From: Candidatus Beckwithbacteria bacterium
GTDB taxonomy: Bacteria > Patescibacteriota > Microgenomatia > UBA1400 > UBA1449
Length of the DNA: 36,649 bases
Assembly: GCA_012797845.1 (NCBI GenBank)
Contig: JAAZOH010000032.1
Location: 1 to 36,649 of the forward strand
Direction: 5' to 3'
The notes under the pieces are model-generated. The model was not told the DNA's origin. It made no database searches and saw only the letters and a list, made by a program, of their open reading frames with translations. The translations under genes and the position numbers were made by a program. Below are positions 22,843 through 31,208 of this stretch, piece by piece; position 1 is the stretch's first letter; every line of letters starts with the position of its first letter.

Positions 22843-24096
22843 TTAGTATTCCAAAGTCTTATTCCCCTTAGCTAAATTGCTAATCCAGATTTTACCTGGA
22901 ATAAAGCTGATTTCTTTGCCAGTATCAGCATCTTCAAAAATAGTTCGATCAGTTCTACTATCTTTGGTCCAGGTGATTTCAGTAGCATTACCATTTTGGA
23001 ATAAAACTCCAGTACCTGTACCAATTGTATCGTAAAGCAAATGGGCATTACTGGGATAGCCGTCATCAGCATTACTCTCCACTGAATACATAACTATGAT
23101 ATTTTTAGCTGAAAGCTGTTTATTGGTGTCTAGGTCAAGATGTTCCTTGCCAGCATTGCTGCGCAAATACACTTTTTTCTCAGGATCAAATTTCCAAGAG
23201 ACAGAGTAATCACCAGCTGGCGAGTTTTCCCAAAAATCATAGCCAATAGTAGTTACATCACCAATCTTAGGTTCTTTCCCCTCTTCATAAAACTGCCAAG
23301 GTACAAAGTCTTCATCCCAAGCATTGCCCTCGCTATCAACATTGGTCCATTCCCGTTTTTTAGCCAAAGCCCATAAACGTTCAGTGGTGGAATACATGGT
23401 GTGTTCAGTAGCGACTGTGTGTCCCATGCGCTCATAGTCACGCCAGTATGTGGGGTAACCAATGGCAAATTGATTAAGATCATTCCCCATGGAACCACCC
23501 CAACCATAATCTTCAATTTGACCCAAAGCATCAGCTTCGCTGGTACCACCAGGACAACCATGGTTGCAGTTAGCTCCGCCCACATGAGCATATAACGGGT
23601 TAGCACCGTACTCAGAAGCCCAGTTGATAAAGTAGCTGCGGGCACTACGAACTGGTCCAACAATAGCTTCGTGAGACTGGGCATCACAATAAAAGACCCC
23701 CATAAACCTGGTAATGCCGCCTTCAGCTACAGTTTCGTAAACAATATCAGCACTAGATAAACCGGATTGAGGCCGAGCTTCTTCATGGTTTTCAATCATA
23801 ATAAGCAAGGGGCGACGTTGTTCCCAGGCCTCTTTCTCTTTTTCTGTAAAAAGTTGGCCATTCATAGGACAAATAGCAGTTTTGGGGCCGCTAGTATCAA
23901 TAAGCTGTTTGTAATCTGCGGTATTATCTTCCTTCTCTTCTTGATTGATAGCCTCCTCTTCCTGATTACCTTGGGGACTAATGAATTCTAATGAAGGTGG
24001 AGCAACTACATACGTAAAAACCGCATAAGAAATGCCGGTTGAAAAAAGGTATAAACCTAAAAAGGCTACGAAGCCTAAAAGAGCAGTTTTTTTCAT
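22843..24096 (-). CDS. DUF3048-family membrane-anchored protein
   Basis: A 417-residue protein with an N-terminal anchor (LLGFVAFLGLYLFSTGISYAVFTYVV) and an acidic spacer (NQEEEAINQEEKEDN). The DUF3048 domain pair follows (YerB-like). Hallmarks are LIMIENHEEARPQSGLSSAD, IVYETVAEGGITRFMGVFY and GPVRSARSYFINWASEYGA. The C-terminal half ends with the usual VLFQNGNATEITWTKDS and GKIWISNL segments. DUF3048 proteins are extracytoplasmic and of unclear biochemical role; B. subtilis YerB is the namesake. A hairpin at about 24146-24171 separates it from the upstream DUF4446 gene, so it is likely its own unit. No lipobox was noticed. Confidence 0.9.
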   Translation of the reverse strand: MKKTALLGFVAFLGLYLFSTGISYAVFTYVVAPPSLEFISPQGNQEEEAINQEEKEDNTADYKQLIDTSGPKTAICPMNGQLFTEKEKEAWEQRRPLLIMIENHEEARPQSGLSSADIVYETVAEGGITRFMGVFYCDAQSHEAIVGPVRSARSYFINWASEYGANPLYAHVGGANCNHGCPGGTSEADALGQIEDYGWGGSMGNDLNQFAIGYPTYWRDYERMGHTVATEHTMYSTTERLWALAKKREWTNVDSEGNAWDEDFVPWQFYEEGKEPKIGDVTTIGYDFWENSPAGDYSVSWKFDPEKKVYLRSNAGKEHLDLDTNKQLSAKNIIVMYSVESNADDGYPSNAHLLYDTIGTGTGVLFQNGNATEITWTKDSRTDRTIFEDADTGKEISFIPGKIWISNLAKGNKTLEY

Positions 24097-24143
24097 ACTA
24101 TAATATTTAGTTTGTTTTAATAATATAAAAACAAAAATAAGAT

Positions 24144-24172
24144 TTCCTTGAGAATTTCTACAAGGAAATAAA
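24144..24172 (-). terminator. Hairpin after the DUF4446 gene
   Basis: TTTCCTTG/CAAGGAAA with a 10-nt loop; on the minus strand it is followed shortly by TTATTTTTG. It probably ends the DUF4446 transcript. Confidence 0.5.
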
Positions 24173-24196
24173 ATTAAACATCACCTTTTAAGTGTA

Positions 24197-24685
24197 TCAT
24201 GGCTTTATGTGGCATGCACTGGCAATTACTTTCTGTTCTTCTTCAGAGAGATCGCCGTCAATTCCTTTACCTTGAAAAACCTGTTTTGAATAAACTCGCG
24301 TTGTTTCACGGTTATGTAGGGAAGAAATTAAAACTCCAGTTTTTTGATTATCCAGCAGAGCTAAAACAAAACTTTGATCGCCACCGGTATCGTCAAAGGG
24401 ATTGAAGCGTAAAAAGCCAACTTGCTGGAGATGAAAATCACATTGGGATTTTAATGTTTCCATCTCGCCAATCAATGATTTAAGTTCAGAACCCTGGAGT
24501 TTTTGGGCTTTTAAAATATCTTCTAAAATTTGTTCCAAGTTTTTCTTATCAATTTTTTTAATCAGGCTGTTGTAGTGTTTTTTAAGAGATAAAAATAAGA
24601 CAGTCAGGATTGTTAGCCAAACAATACTAAGACCAGCTATAAGAGCTGGAATTAACGTTATGGGATTTGATAAAAACTCGTTCAT
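24197..24685 (-). CDS. DUF4446-family membrane protein
   Basis: A 162-residue protein with one N-terminal membrane helix (PITLIPALIAGLSIVWLTIL), then a coiled-coil stretch (KKIDKKNLEQILEDILKAQK) and the DUF4446 core with its diagnostic FLRFNPFDDTGGDQSFVLAL, LHNRETTRVYSK and LSEEEQKVI. The family function is unknown; it is common in Gram-positives and candidate-phylum bacteria. I chose ATG 24685 (MNEFLSNPITL) over the longer open frame from 24787. A TTGACA-18-TACAAT promoter lies immediately upstream, 8 nt before this ATG, making the message effectively leaderless. This also avoids overlap with the divergent gene at 24780. Confidence 0.88.
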   Translation of the reverse strand: MNEFLSNPITLIPALIAGLSIVWLTILTVLFLSLKKHYNSLIKKIDKKNLEQILEDILKAQKLQGSELKSLIGEMETLKSQCDFHLQQVGFLRFNPFDDTGGDQSFVLALLDNQKTGVLISSLHNRETTRVYSKQVFQGKGIDGDLSEEEQKVIASACHIKP

Positions 24686-24693
24686 GTGATTTG

Positions 24694-24723
24694 ATTGTAC
24701 GGAGCTTTTTATGGTCTTGTCAA
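24694..24723 (-). promoter_or_regulatory. Promoter of the leaderless DUF4446 gene
   Basis: On the minus strand a consensus TTGACA (24723-24718), an 18-bp spacer, TACAAT (24699-24694), then 8 nt to ATG 24685. It is the clearest leaderless promoter in the window. Confidence 0.75.
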
Positions 24724-24779
24724 ACAGGGAGTTAAAACCTAGAATAATGGGCAGAATATTACATATATAAAATAATTCT

Positions 24780-25100
24780 ATGGCCAAAAAAAGAAAAACC
24801 TTAGCTCAAAAAAAGAAGGCACTACAACGAAAACAGGAACAATTAATGCAGGTCCGATCCAGTGAAACCGAACAGGGAAAACTGCATTACGAAGCAAAAG
24901 AATCTATTGATTCTAAGAAAACTTCAAAAACTAAAGCCACAAAAATTTTAAAAAATGATGATCAAATTCTAGTTGTTCCGGAAAAATATATTCGCCAGGA
25001 TTTGACCAAAACTGCCTTGCTGTCGGTTTTGTTTACGGCTATTATTTTGGGATTGTATTGGTATGTGGAACTAGGTGGAAAAGCTGCGCTGGGCATGTAA
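24780..25100 (+). CDS. Small single-anchor membrane protein
   Basis: A 106-residue protein that I do not recognise. A very basic, Lys/Gln-rich N-terminal half (AKKRKTLAQKKKALQRKQEQ) is followed by a single C-terminal membrane helix (TALLSVLFTAIILGLYWYVE). This layout implies a cytoplasmic basic tail that could touch nucleic acid or ribosomes. TAAAAT lies 6 nt before the ATG. It is divergent from DUF4446 (promoters back to back) and ends 10 bp before the next gene, so an operon is likely. Such small basic membrane proteins are frequent in candidate-phylum genomes. Confidence 0.6.
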   Translation: MAKKRKTLAQKKKALQRKQEQLMQVRSSETEQGKLHYEAKESIDSKKTSKTKATKILKNDDQILVVPEKYIRQDLTKTALLSVLFTAIILGLYWYVELGGKAALGM

Positions 25101-25110
25101 TAATGCAAGC

Positions 25111-25947
25111 ATGAAGAAAAATTTTTCAATCAAAAATGTTTTGCTTCTCTTAGTAGTTTTTTTAATTTTTATAGTAGCTTTTTCCAGATTTGTATATCCA
25201 AGTATTGGAGATAGACTTCCTTCTCAAATATCTACGGGTGTAGATATGTTGTTTTATAGTTCACCAGCGGGGTGTACTTTAATGGGTCAAAATTATAATA
25301 ATTATACTGGCTCCGTAAATAAATGTACTCCTAAATATAGCTTTCCAGCTTATCGAAGTAGCTCATCAGGTAATGATCCTTTTGTTGCATTAAAACCAGT
25401 AATTTATTTATATCCTACCAAAGTTCAAGTAGTTGATGTAAATTTAGATATTTTAGGGAAAATAATTGTTTCATATCCAAAATATAATGAGCAAATAAAA
25501 GGATGGAGTGTGACTGCTTTTCCAGATGGCCATTTGATTAATAAAGCTGATAATAAGGAGTATAGCTATCTATTTTGGGAAGCTGAAACAAATGATCTTA
25601 ATATAGACTTGGTTTCAGGTTTTGTGGTTAGAGGTCAGGATACAGAAAAATTTTTACAAGAGAAATTAGCTGAGATAGGTTTATTACCCAAAGAATACAA
25701 TGAATTTATTGTTTACTGGCTACCTAAAATGCAAAATAATCCATATAATTTAATTCATTTTGCTGGCGATACTTACACTGATTCAGCCCAACTAACAATT
25801 GCTCCCAAACCAGACTCAGTACTAAGAGTTTTTATGGTTTACAAGCCATTGGCAAAATCAATCAATGTTTCTCCTCAGATTTTTCCCAAGTTTGAACGTA
25901 ATGGTTTTACCGTAGTTGAGTGGGGCGGTACAGAAATTAAAGATTAA
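25111..25947 (+). CDS. Hypothetical membrane-anchored protein with KPVIYLYP motif
   Basis: A 278-residue protein. MKKNFSIKNVLLLLVVFLIF is a signal-anchor. The external part contains KPVIYLYPTKVQVVDVNLDI, then GWSVTAFPDGHLINKADNKE and YLFWEAETN. I have the impression that this set of motifs recurs in uncharacterised proteins of candidate-phylum bacteria, but I can name no domain. I chose ATG 25111 over the open frame from 25075, because it starts with the basic-hydrophobic signal and follows the previous stop by 10 nt. The stop overlaps the end of the convergent aminopeptidase gene by 4 bp. Confidence 0.7.
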   Translation: MKKNFSIKNVLLLLVVFLIFIVAFSRFVYPSIGDRLPSQISTGVDMLFYSSPAGCTLMGQNYNNYTGSVNKCTPKYSFPAYRSSSSGNDPFVALKPVIYLYPTKVQVVDVNLDILGKIIVSYPKYNEQIKGWSVTAFPDGHLINKADNKEYSYLFWEAETNDLNIDLVSGFVVRGQDTEKFLQEKLAEIGLLPKEYNEFIVYWLPKMQNNPYNLIHFAGDTYTDSAQLTIAPKPDSVLRVFMVYKPLAKSINVSPQIFPKFERNGFTVVEWGGTEIKD

Positions 25948-27164
25948 ATCACAAACTCCCCATTGTCATAAATTATCTTCTTGCTGCAATTTTTCAAAAC
26001 TGCAGTGACAGTACGTTTAGTAGTTGAAACGATATCAGTATGGACTGCACTATCATTGAAACCTAGGCTTTTCCATTGGGCTTTGGTAACTTTCCCTGGA
26101 TCGCCAGCATAACAGTCATGATAGGATTTGCCTAAAGCAATATGAGTATTGCCCTGAGGGCCACCAACATTTTCATCAAATAAGGTTTCGGCCATAAACT
26201 TGGTGATTTTGGAAAAACGTTTATCAGTTAGAGAAAACTCACCAATTTTGTCTGCGTTTGGGGTTTTGATCATTTCTAGTAGCACTTTTTCATTTTGAGA
26301 GGCTTTGGCTTTGACTACCTTGCCTTTAGCAAATTCCAGCTCAACACCTTTGATCAAATTACCATAACGATAAAGAGGTTGATTAAATTTGATCCAACCA
26401 TGTGTGTCCCGCCAATCAGGTGAGGTGAAAATCTCAAAACTAGGGATGTTGCGACCACTACCACCAGCCCATTGCCGTTTTTCACCCAGGCTAATCAAAA
26501 GGTCCACATCTGAACCTTTTACATGTAAAGTATCAATTGGAAGCTGATTTAATTTTTTAATAATTATTTCACTTTGAGCAAAAGTTTGTTGCCAAGCTTT
26601 GATAGGATCTTTTTGATTAAGATAACACCCTTTAATAATTTGCTCCCAGTAATCTTCAAGTGAAAGTCCGGCTTCTTTAGCCATTTGAGGAGTAGCATAC
26701 AGAGCCAAAGTCCAAGTAAATTTACCTTGATTTTCTTTAATATCAAGCAGTTCTCGCCAAGGTTTTTGAGCTAGCTGAGCAGTCATAATTTTGGCTGGAT
26801 CAATCCCTTTGAGCGCTTGTTTATTGACCTCAGAAATAATGGCAATAGAATGGTCAATTTGTTTAACCAAGCCTTGAACATAAGCTTTGGGATAAAATTT
26901 TAATTGCTCATCTGAAGCTAACTCAAAAAAGTCCCGAGATGGATTAAGTGATTTTTCATCATCAGGCAAATATTGAGAGATGAAGTGACCCCCAGCTTTT
27001 AAGACTGCTTTACGTAACTCTATGAAAAGTGGCTTGGCAGACTCTGATGCAGAAATTCGGACTACTTCACCTTTTTTAATGCCATTGCCGCTATTTAGAG
27101 CAAAGTTGACTAAAACGTTGGCATATTTTTCGAAAGTGTGTTGAGAAGGTTGGTATTTTGGCAT
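25944..27164 (-). CDS. M29-family aminopeptidase
   Basis: A metallo-aminopeptidase of the AmpS/PepS/AmpT (M29) type that removes N-terminal residues from peptides in the cytoplasm; 406 residues is the normal length. The C-terminal metal-site blocks are present: GVELEFAKGKVVKAKAS, LFDENVGGPQGNTHIALGKS, YHDCYAG and DSAVHTDIVS (Glu, His, His and Asp ligands). The N-terminal domain begins with FEKYANVLVNFALNSGNGIK, the family's opening helix. It is divergent from an M24 peptidase, with a dispersed repeat between them, so two peptide-degrading enzymes flank one intergenic region. Confidence 0.93.
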   Translation of the reverse strand: MPKYQPSQHTFEKYANVLVNFALNSGNGIKKGEVVRISASESAKPLFIELRKAVLKAGGHFISQYLPDDEKSLNPSRDFFELASDEQLKFYPKAYVQGLVKQIDHSIAIISEVNKQALKGIDPAKIMTAQLAQKPWRELLDIKENQGKFTWTLALYATPQMAKEAGLSLEDYWEQIIKGCYLNQKDPIKAWQQTFAQSEIIIKKLNQLPIDTLHVKGSDVDLLISLGEKRQWAGGSGRNIPSFEIFTSPDWRDTHGWIKFNQPLYRYGNLIKGVELEFAKGKVVKAKASQNEKVLLEMIKTPNADKIGEFSLTDKRFSKITKFMAETLFDENVGGPQGNTHIALGKSYHDCYAGDPGKVTKAQWKSLGFNDSAVHTDIVSTTKRTVTAVLKNCSKKIIYDNGEFVI

Positions 27165-27188
27165 ATGGGTTACAATAGATTAATATTA

Positions 27189-27274
27189 TTGTCATTTCGA
27201 TCGAAGTGGAGACCTGCCTGCCGGCAGGCAGGAATTTTATCGAAAAGATCCTTTGACTTCGCTCAGGATGACAA
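27189..27274. repeat. Dispersed palindromic repeat, copy 4
   Basis: TTGTCAT/ATGACAA ends enclosing the perfect palindrome CCTGCCTGCCGGCAGGCAGG. It lies between divergent aminopeptidase and M24 peptidase genes. ATGACA at its right end could serve as a -35 box, with TAACAT 16 bp downstream. Confidence 0.78.
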
Positions 27275-27301
27275 GGTGGTAATGGATTTTAACATGTACT
27301 T

Positions 27302-28405
27302 ATGTCTATTTCTAATCTAGAAGTTCAAAAGCGTCTTAGAAAATTTCAAGCTATTTTAAAAGCAAAAAAACTAGATTGTTTACTACTGCTTAGTGCTGAG
27401 CAAATTTTTTACCTGACCAATTTTGCTTTTCAAGATAGAAATGGACGGGAAGCTTTGTTACTAGTTGAAGAGAGCAGCTTAACTTTGTTAGTACCAGCTA
27501 TGCATCAAGATCAGACTAAAACAGTTTTTCCAAATATTACTATCAAAACTTTGTCGGCTGGAATGAGATATAGCCAACTGCTTGAACCTAGAATTAATTC
27601 CAAAAAAGTTGGTGTAGAAGGAATGGTTTTGACTTTAGCAGAAGCTGCAGTTTTTAAAAAAATGAGAGCTAAACTTACTGATGTTAATCAGGAATTACGA
27701 ATGGTGCGAGCTATTAAAACTCAGACAGAGATTGCAAATATTACCAAGGCTCAAGATATTACCCAAAAGGCTTTGGTTTCGGTTTTAACCAACATAAAAC
27801 TTGGAATTTCTGAAAAAGAATTAGCCAGAAAATTAGATATAGCAATGGAAACATTAGGAGCTGATGAACTGGCCTTTCCGACCATTGTGGCTTTTGGTAA
27901 GCATAGCGCTGTCCCTCATCACAAAGCTGGTAAAACGAGATTAAAAAATGACAATATTGTTTTGATTGATATGGGAGCTAGAGTAGGTGAGTATAACGGG
28001 GATTTAAGCCGGACTTTTTATTTTGGTAAAGCTACAGATATATTTAAAAAGCGGTTTGAATTAGTGCAAACCGCTCAGCAAGCAGCTTTGAAAAAAATAA
28101 AAGCTGGGGTAGAAATTGCAGATATCGACCAGGCTGCCCGAGCAGTATTTGAAAAAGCTGAAGTGCTAGATCTTTATTTACATACTACTGGTCATGGGTT
28201 AGGAATTGGAGTTCATGAGTTTCCCAGCTTGTCGTATTTGCAAAAAGATAGACTAGAGGAGGGGATGGTAATTACTGTCGAACCGGGTTTGTATGAAGAT
28301 GGTTGGGGAGGAATTAGACTGGAAGATGTGGTAGTAGTTGCCAAAAATGGCTATAAAATGTTAGGCACCTTGGATCAACATTGGAGTCTCCCCTATGGTG
28401 GCTAA
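27302..28405 (+). CDS. Xaa-Pro aminopeptidase-like M24 peptidase
   Basis: A 367-residue protein of the PepQ/PepP pita-bread family that cleaves X-Pro bonds. The N-terminal creatinase-like domain (about 1-130) includes LDCLLLLSAEQIFYLTNF. The catalytic domain holds the five metal ligands: Asp in LIDMGARVGEYNGD and Asp in DLSRTF, His in HTTGHGLGIGVHE, Glu in VITVEPGLY and Glu in GGIRLEDVVVV. The ATG at 27302 is the first possible start, since a stop codon precedes it in frame. Its last 11 bp overlap the next gene's start, suggesting cotranscription. Confidence 0.94.
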   Translation: MSISNLEVQKRLRKFQAILKAKKLDCLLLLSAEQIFYLTNFAFQDRNGREALLLVEESSLTLLVPAMHQDQTKTVFPNITIKTLSAGMRYSQLLEPRINSKKVGVEGMVLTLAEAAVFKKMRAKLTDVNQELRMVRAIKTQTEIANITKAQDITQKALVSVLTNIKLGISEKELARKLDIAMETLGADELAFPTIVAFGKHSAVPHHKAGKTRLKNDNIVLIDMGARVGEYNGDLSRTFYFGKATDIFKKRFELVQTAQQAALKKIKAGVEIADIDQAARAVFEKAEVLDLYLHTTGHGLGIGVHEFPSLSYLQKDRLEEGMVITVEPGLYEDGWGGIRLEDVVVVAKNGYKMLGTLDQHWSLPYGG

Positions 28406-30005
28406 AACCTGGGTCTCTACCCTACTTATTATTGTATTTTTTTTAATTACTACCCTGTGGTATTTTTGGCCAGTAGTGACTCATTTTGATAGCTATTTAC
28501 CAGATAATTATGATGGCTTGTTTATTACCTGGTCGATAAATCGAATTGCTCAAAATTTTCCAGTCTGGCCTGGAAAATTGATGGAGGGCAATATCTTTTA
28601 TCCTAACCCTTATACGCATGCATATTCAGACTTATTTATTACCAGCGGCTTGTTGGCTAAGCCATTATTAGTTTTATGGCCAGAATCACTTGTTGGTTAT
28701 AATTGGACTTTATTGGTCGGACATTTTTTACTTTTAGTTTTTACGTTTTTATTTTTAGATAGTTTAGCCGAAAATAAATGTATTGCTGGAGTGCTGGCTT
28801 TAGTTTTTGGTTATAGCCAAATCCATTTACATTACTTGCCACACCTGCAACTGTTTACTATTTTTTTATTGCCTCTTTCGGGTTGGTGTTTGATCAAATT
28901 TGCCAAAAATAAAAAAAATTGGTGGCTCTATGGATGGTTTTTAAGCCTATCTTTTCAACTTATTAATAGTATTTTGCCTGGGTATTTTATTGTCGCTTCA
29001 TTTTTAGTTCTGTATATTTATTTGCCAGAATTGAGATTACAAGTTAAAAAATCTTGGAAAGCATTAGTGCTGGGAAGCAGTTTCACATTATTAATTGCCG
29101 GGCCATTTTTATGGATATATTTTCAGGTGTCCAAATATTTTAATTACAGTCGACCTTTGACTGAAGTTATCCATTTTTCCCTAAGTCCTGAACAGCTTTT
29201 GACAAAGTTTTTCTCGCCAGTTTTATTTGGGCTGTTCGTAGTTGCTATGGGAGTAGTTATATTTACCAAGAAAAAGCCGCCATACCTAGTCTGGATCTGG
29301 GCTAGCTTAGGCTCATTAATACTAGCTTTGGGACCAGCTCTGCACTGGCAAGAGCAAACAGTCAAAATCCCCTTTCATATCCCCCTGCCATATCTATTGC
29401 TCTATTTTATTGTCCCTGGCTTTCAAAGCATGCGGACGCCTTCGCGGTGGGTACTACTAGCTGGTTTTTTTATAACCGTTGTCTTGGCGCTATTTTTACA
29501 ACACGTTTTTGCTAAGAAAAAAACTAGCTTAACAATTGTCTTGCTAAGCATAATCATATGTGCTTGGATGGTGATGCCAAGGTTTGATCACTACTATCAA
29601 ATTCCTAAAACCAAGCAATATCCTGCGGTTTATAGTTGGCTTAAAAATCAGCCAGGACAAGTTGTGATGGAGCTGCCTATGACAGCTTGGGGAGGTTCCG
29701 ATCAAAATAAACAAGAAGTATATCGAATGCTTTATAGTCTGAATCATAAGAAGCAATTGGTAAATGGCTATAGTGGTTTTTTCCCGCCAGATTATGTAAC
29801 TTTGGTTAATGTGTTACAAGCTGAGTTTCCTAGTCAAAAAACGCTGAAACTTATAAAGGATTACCAGGTTGACTACTTAATTGTTCATCAGGATGAATTT
29901 AGAAGAATGGGTGAGAGCGATATTGAAAATAAAATTGAAAAGACTATAGCTTTGCAAGCTGATGAAAAATTTGAGAATGATTTGGTTTATATATTGAGAA
30001 AATAA
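28395..30005 (+). CDS. Polytopic membrane protein, GT-C-like
   Basis: A 536-residue protein with about eleven hydrophobic helices in the first 400 residues and a soluble C-terminal domain (about 405-536). The first outside loop, DSYLPDNYDGLFITWSINRI, then NIFYPNPYTHAYSDLFITSG, resembles the acidic first loop of GT-C glycosyltransferases and related uncharacterised membrane proteins. FQSMRTPSRWVLLAGFF near residue 340 is another block I associate with such proteins. A role in surface glycan or protein glycosylation is plausible but inferred. It overlaps the M24 peptidase by 11 bp. Confidence 0.65.
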   Translation: MVAKTWVSTLLIIVFFLITTLWYFWPVVTHFDSYLPDNYDGLFITWSINRIAQNFPVWPGKLMEGNIFYPNPYTHAYSDLFITSGLLAKPLLVLWPESLVGYNWTLLVGHFLLLVFTFLFLDSLAENKCIAGVLALVFGYSQIHLHYLPHLQLFTIFLLPLSGWCLIKFAKNKKNWWLYGWFLSLSFQLINSILPGYFIVASFLVLYIYLPELRLQVKKSWKALVLGSSFTLLIAGPFLWIYFQVSKYFNYSRPLTEVIHFSLSPEQLLTKFFSPVLFGLFVVAMGVVIFTKKKPPYLVWIWASLGSLILALGPALHWQEQTVKIPFHIPLPYLLLYFIVPGFQSMRTPSRWVLLAGFFITVVLALFLQHVFAKKKTSLTIVLLSIIICAWMVMPRFDHYYQIPKTKQYPAVYSWLKNQPGQVVMELPMTAWGGSDQNKQEVYRMLYSLNHKKQLVNGYSGFFPPDYVTLVNVLQAEFPSQKTLKLIKDYQVDYLIVHQDEFRRMGESDIENKIEKTIALQADEKFENDLVYILRK

Positions 30006-30008
30006 AAA

Positions 30009-30560
30009 CTATTGCAAAAGTTCAACTTGGTCGCCAAGCTGAAGGTTGTATTTTTGAGCCCAACCAGATGGCAGCTCCAAAACCCAATCTACTATTTCAG
30101 GAGGGGAATATCGAGGCAATTCTTCAAGAGGGGTGTTGGGTGGAAAATTTGGAACATCTTTTTCGATATACACGACTTTTTTATCTCTAATAAAAACCAT
30201 GTCAAGAGAAAAATTCATATCTGGCATCCAAAACGTGACTTCTCGAGCTTGGGGAAAAATAAACAACATACCGTTATTTTGTGCCAAATTGCTTCGGCCA
30301 GACAAACCTTGAGTGATTTTTTCTGGAGTATCAGCAATCTCTACCAAAACCAACTGGCTTTTCACCAGAAGTTTATGAGTATAGTCATATCCAAGTAAAT
30401 CCTGATTGCTGTCCCCGCTTCCATCTTCGGCAACAATTTTTGGTGTTGTCTGCTTGCTACCCGTGCCCACCAACTGTTTAAAATCTGGTTTGATAAGGAT
30501 AAGCAAGGCTATAAAACAGCAAACAATAAGGCCTAGGACAATAGCTAAAACTTTATTCAT
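30009..30560 (-). CDS. DUF192-family exported protein
   Basis: A 183-residue protein with an N-terminal signal-anchor (MNKVLAIVLGLIVCCFIALL) and a linker, then a DUF192 domain from about residue 65: VEIADTPEKITQGLSGRSNL, NNGMLFIFPQAREVTFWMPD, MNFSLDMVFI and a C-terminal VLELPSGWAQKYNLQLGDQV. DUF192 proteins are small beta-barrel, extracytoplasmic proteins of unknown biochemical role. ATG 30560 overlaps the stop of the upstream gene (ATGA) and is preferred over a TTG two codons earlier. A second, partial protein at the right edge of the window may belong to the same family. Confidence 0.9.
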   Translation of the reverse strand: MNKVLAIVLGLIVCCFIALLILIKPDFKQLVGTGSKQTTPKIVAEDGSGDSNQDLLGYDYTHKLLVKSQLVLVEIADTPEKITQGLSGRSNLAQNNGMLFIFPQAREVTFWMPDMNFSLDMVFIRDKKVVYIEKDVPNFPPNTPLEELPRYSPPEIVDWVLELPSGWAQKYNLQLGDQVELLQ

Positions 30561-31189
30561 GAACAAAGTAAAAATATGTTTGATAGGTTTCTGATCAGAT
30601 TTACGGTTTCAAATTCTTTATCTGTGGTTGTAATCAATTTTTCAGCAGCTATCTGATACTCACCAAAGAATAGATGATTAATAAGTAAAAATCCAGTCGA
30701 CTTAATCACTTTCTTTAAATCTCTTATAAATTTGGGGCTATAAAGTGTAGCGCTAATACTGTTTCCACAAAATAAGTCTACAATCACTAAATCATATTGC
30801 TCTTTTAGGTTTTTGACAAAGGTAAAAGCGTCAGCTTCAATTGGCTTTACTTGAGAGTAGCGATTAAGTCCAAAATACTGTCTAGCGAGCTTTATCATAA
30901 TTTGATCAATTTCAATCGCTGTAATTTGGGCTTGAGGCCACTTTTTAGTTAGTAAGGGAATTATGGTGCCACCACCTAATCCCAATAATAAAATACTTTT
31001 TACTTTTTCGTTTTTACTTTTTACTTTTTTTAGGGGTTTTTGCCAAAGATTTTTGACAATACTGCCTGATTGCAGTAAATCTCCGGCCACAATTTTGTAA
31101 CTGCCTAAATGTTTAATTAACTGAATTTTGCCACTAAAAGGAGAGTTAAACTCTTTGACAACCTGTCCTTGGAAAAAGGAGAGAGGCAT
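30557..31189 (-). CDS. Spermidine-synthase-like methyltransferase-fold protein
   Basis: A 210-residue protein with a Rossmann-type methyltransferase fold: glycine-rich motif I LLLGLGGGTIIPLL, acidic motif II AIEIDQIMI, then EADAFTF and DLVIVDLFCG. This pattern fits the spermidine synthase (SpeE)-like family. The Asp in VIVDLF occupies the expected post-motif position, but the aminopropyl-acceptor gate is not clear, so it may be an orphan methyltransferase rather than a polyamine enzyme. I chose ATG 31189 (MPLSFFQGQVV), which leaves 19 nt to the serS stop. The longer frame to 31273 would overlap serS and adds no conserved sequence. It is likely cotranscribed with serS and the DUF192 gene. Confidence 0.78.
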   Translation of the reverse strand: MPLSFFQGQVVKEFNSPFSGKIQLIKHLGSYKIVAGDLLQSGSIVKNLWQKPLKKVKSKNEKVKSILLLGLGGGTIIPLLTKKWPQAQITAIEIDQIMIKLARQYFGLNRYSQVKPIEADAFTFVKNLKEQYDLVIVDLFCGNSISATLYSPKFIRDLKKVIKSTGFLLINHLFFGEYQIAAEKLITTTDKEFETVNLIRNLSNIFLLCS

Positions 31190-31208
31190 ACTATTTTTAC
31201 TAAAGCGG

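Noticed and set aside
23253-23687. 144-codon open frame inside the DUF3048 gene
   Set aside because: It runs on the same strand, out of frame with a gene carrying clear family motifs; its own product has low-complexity, out-of-frame composition.
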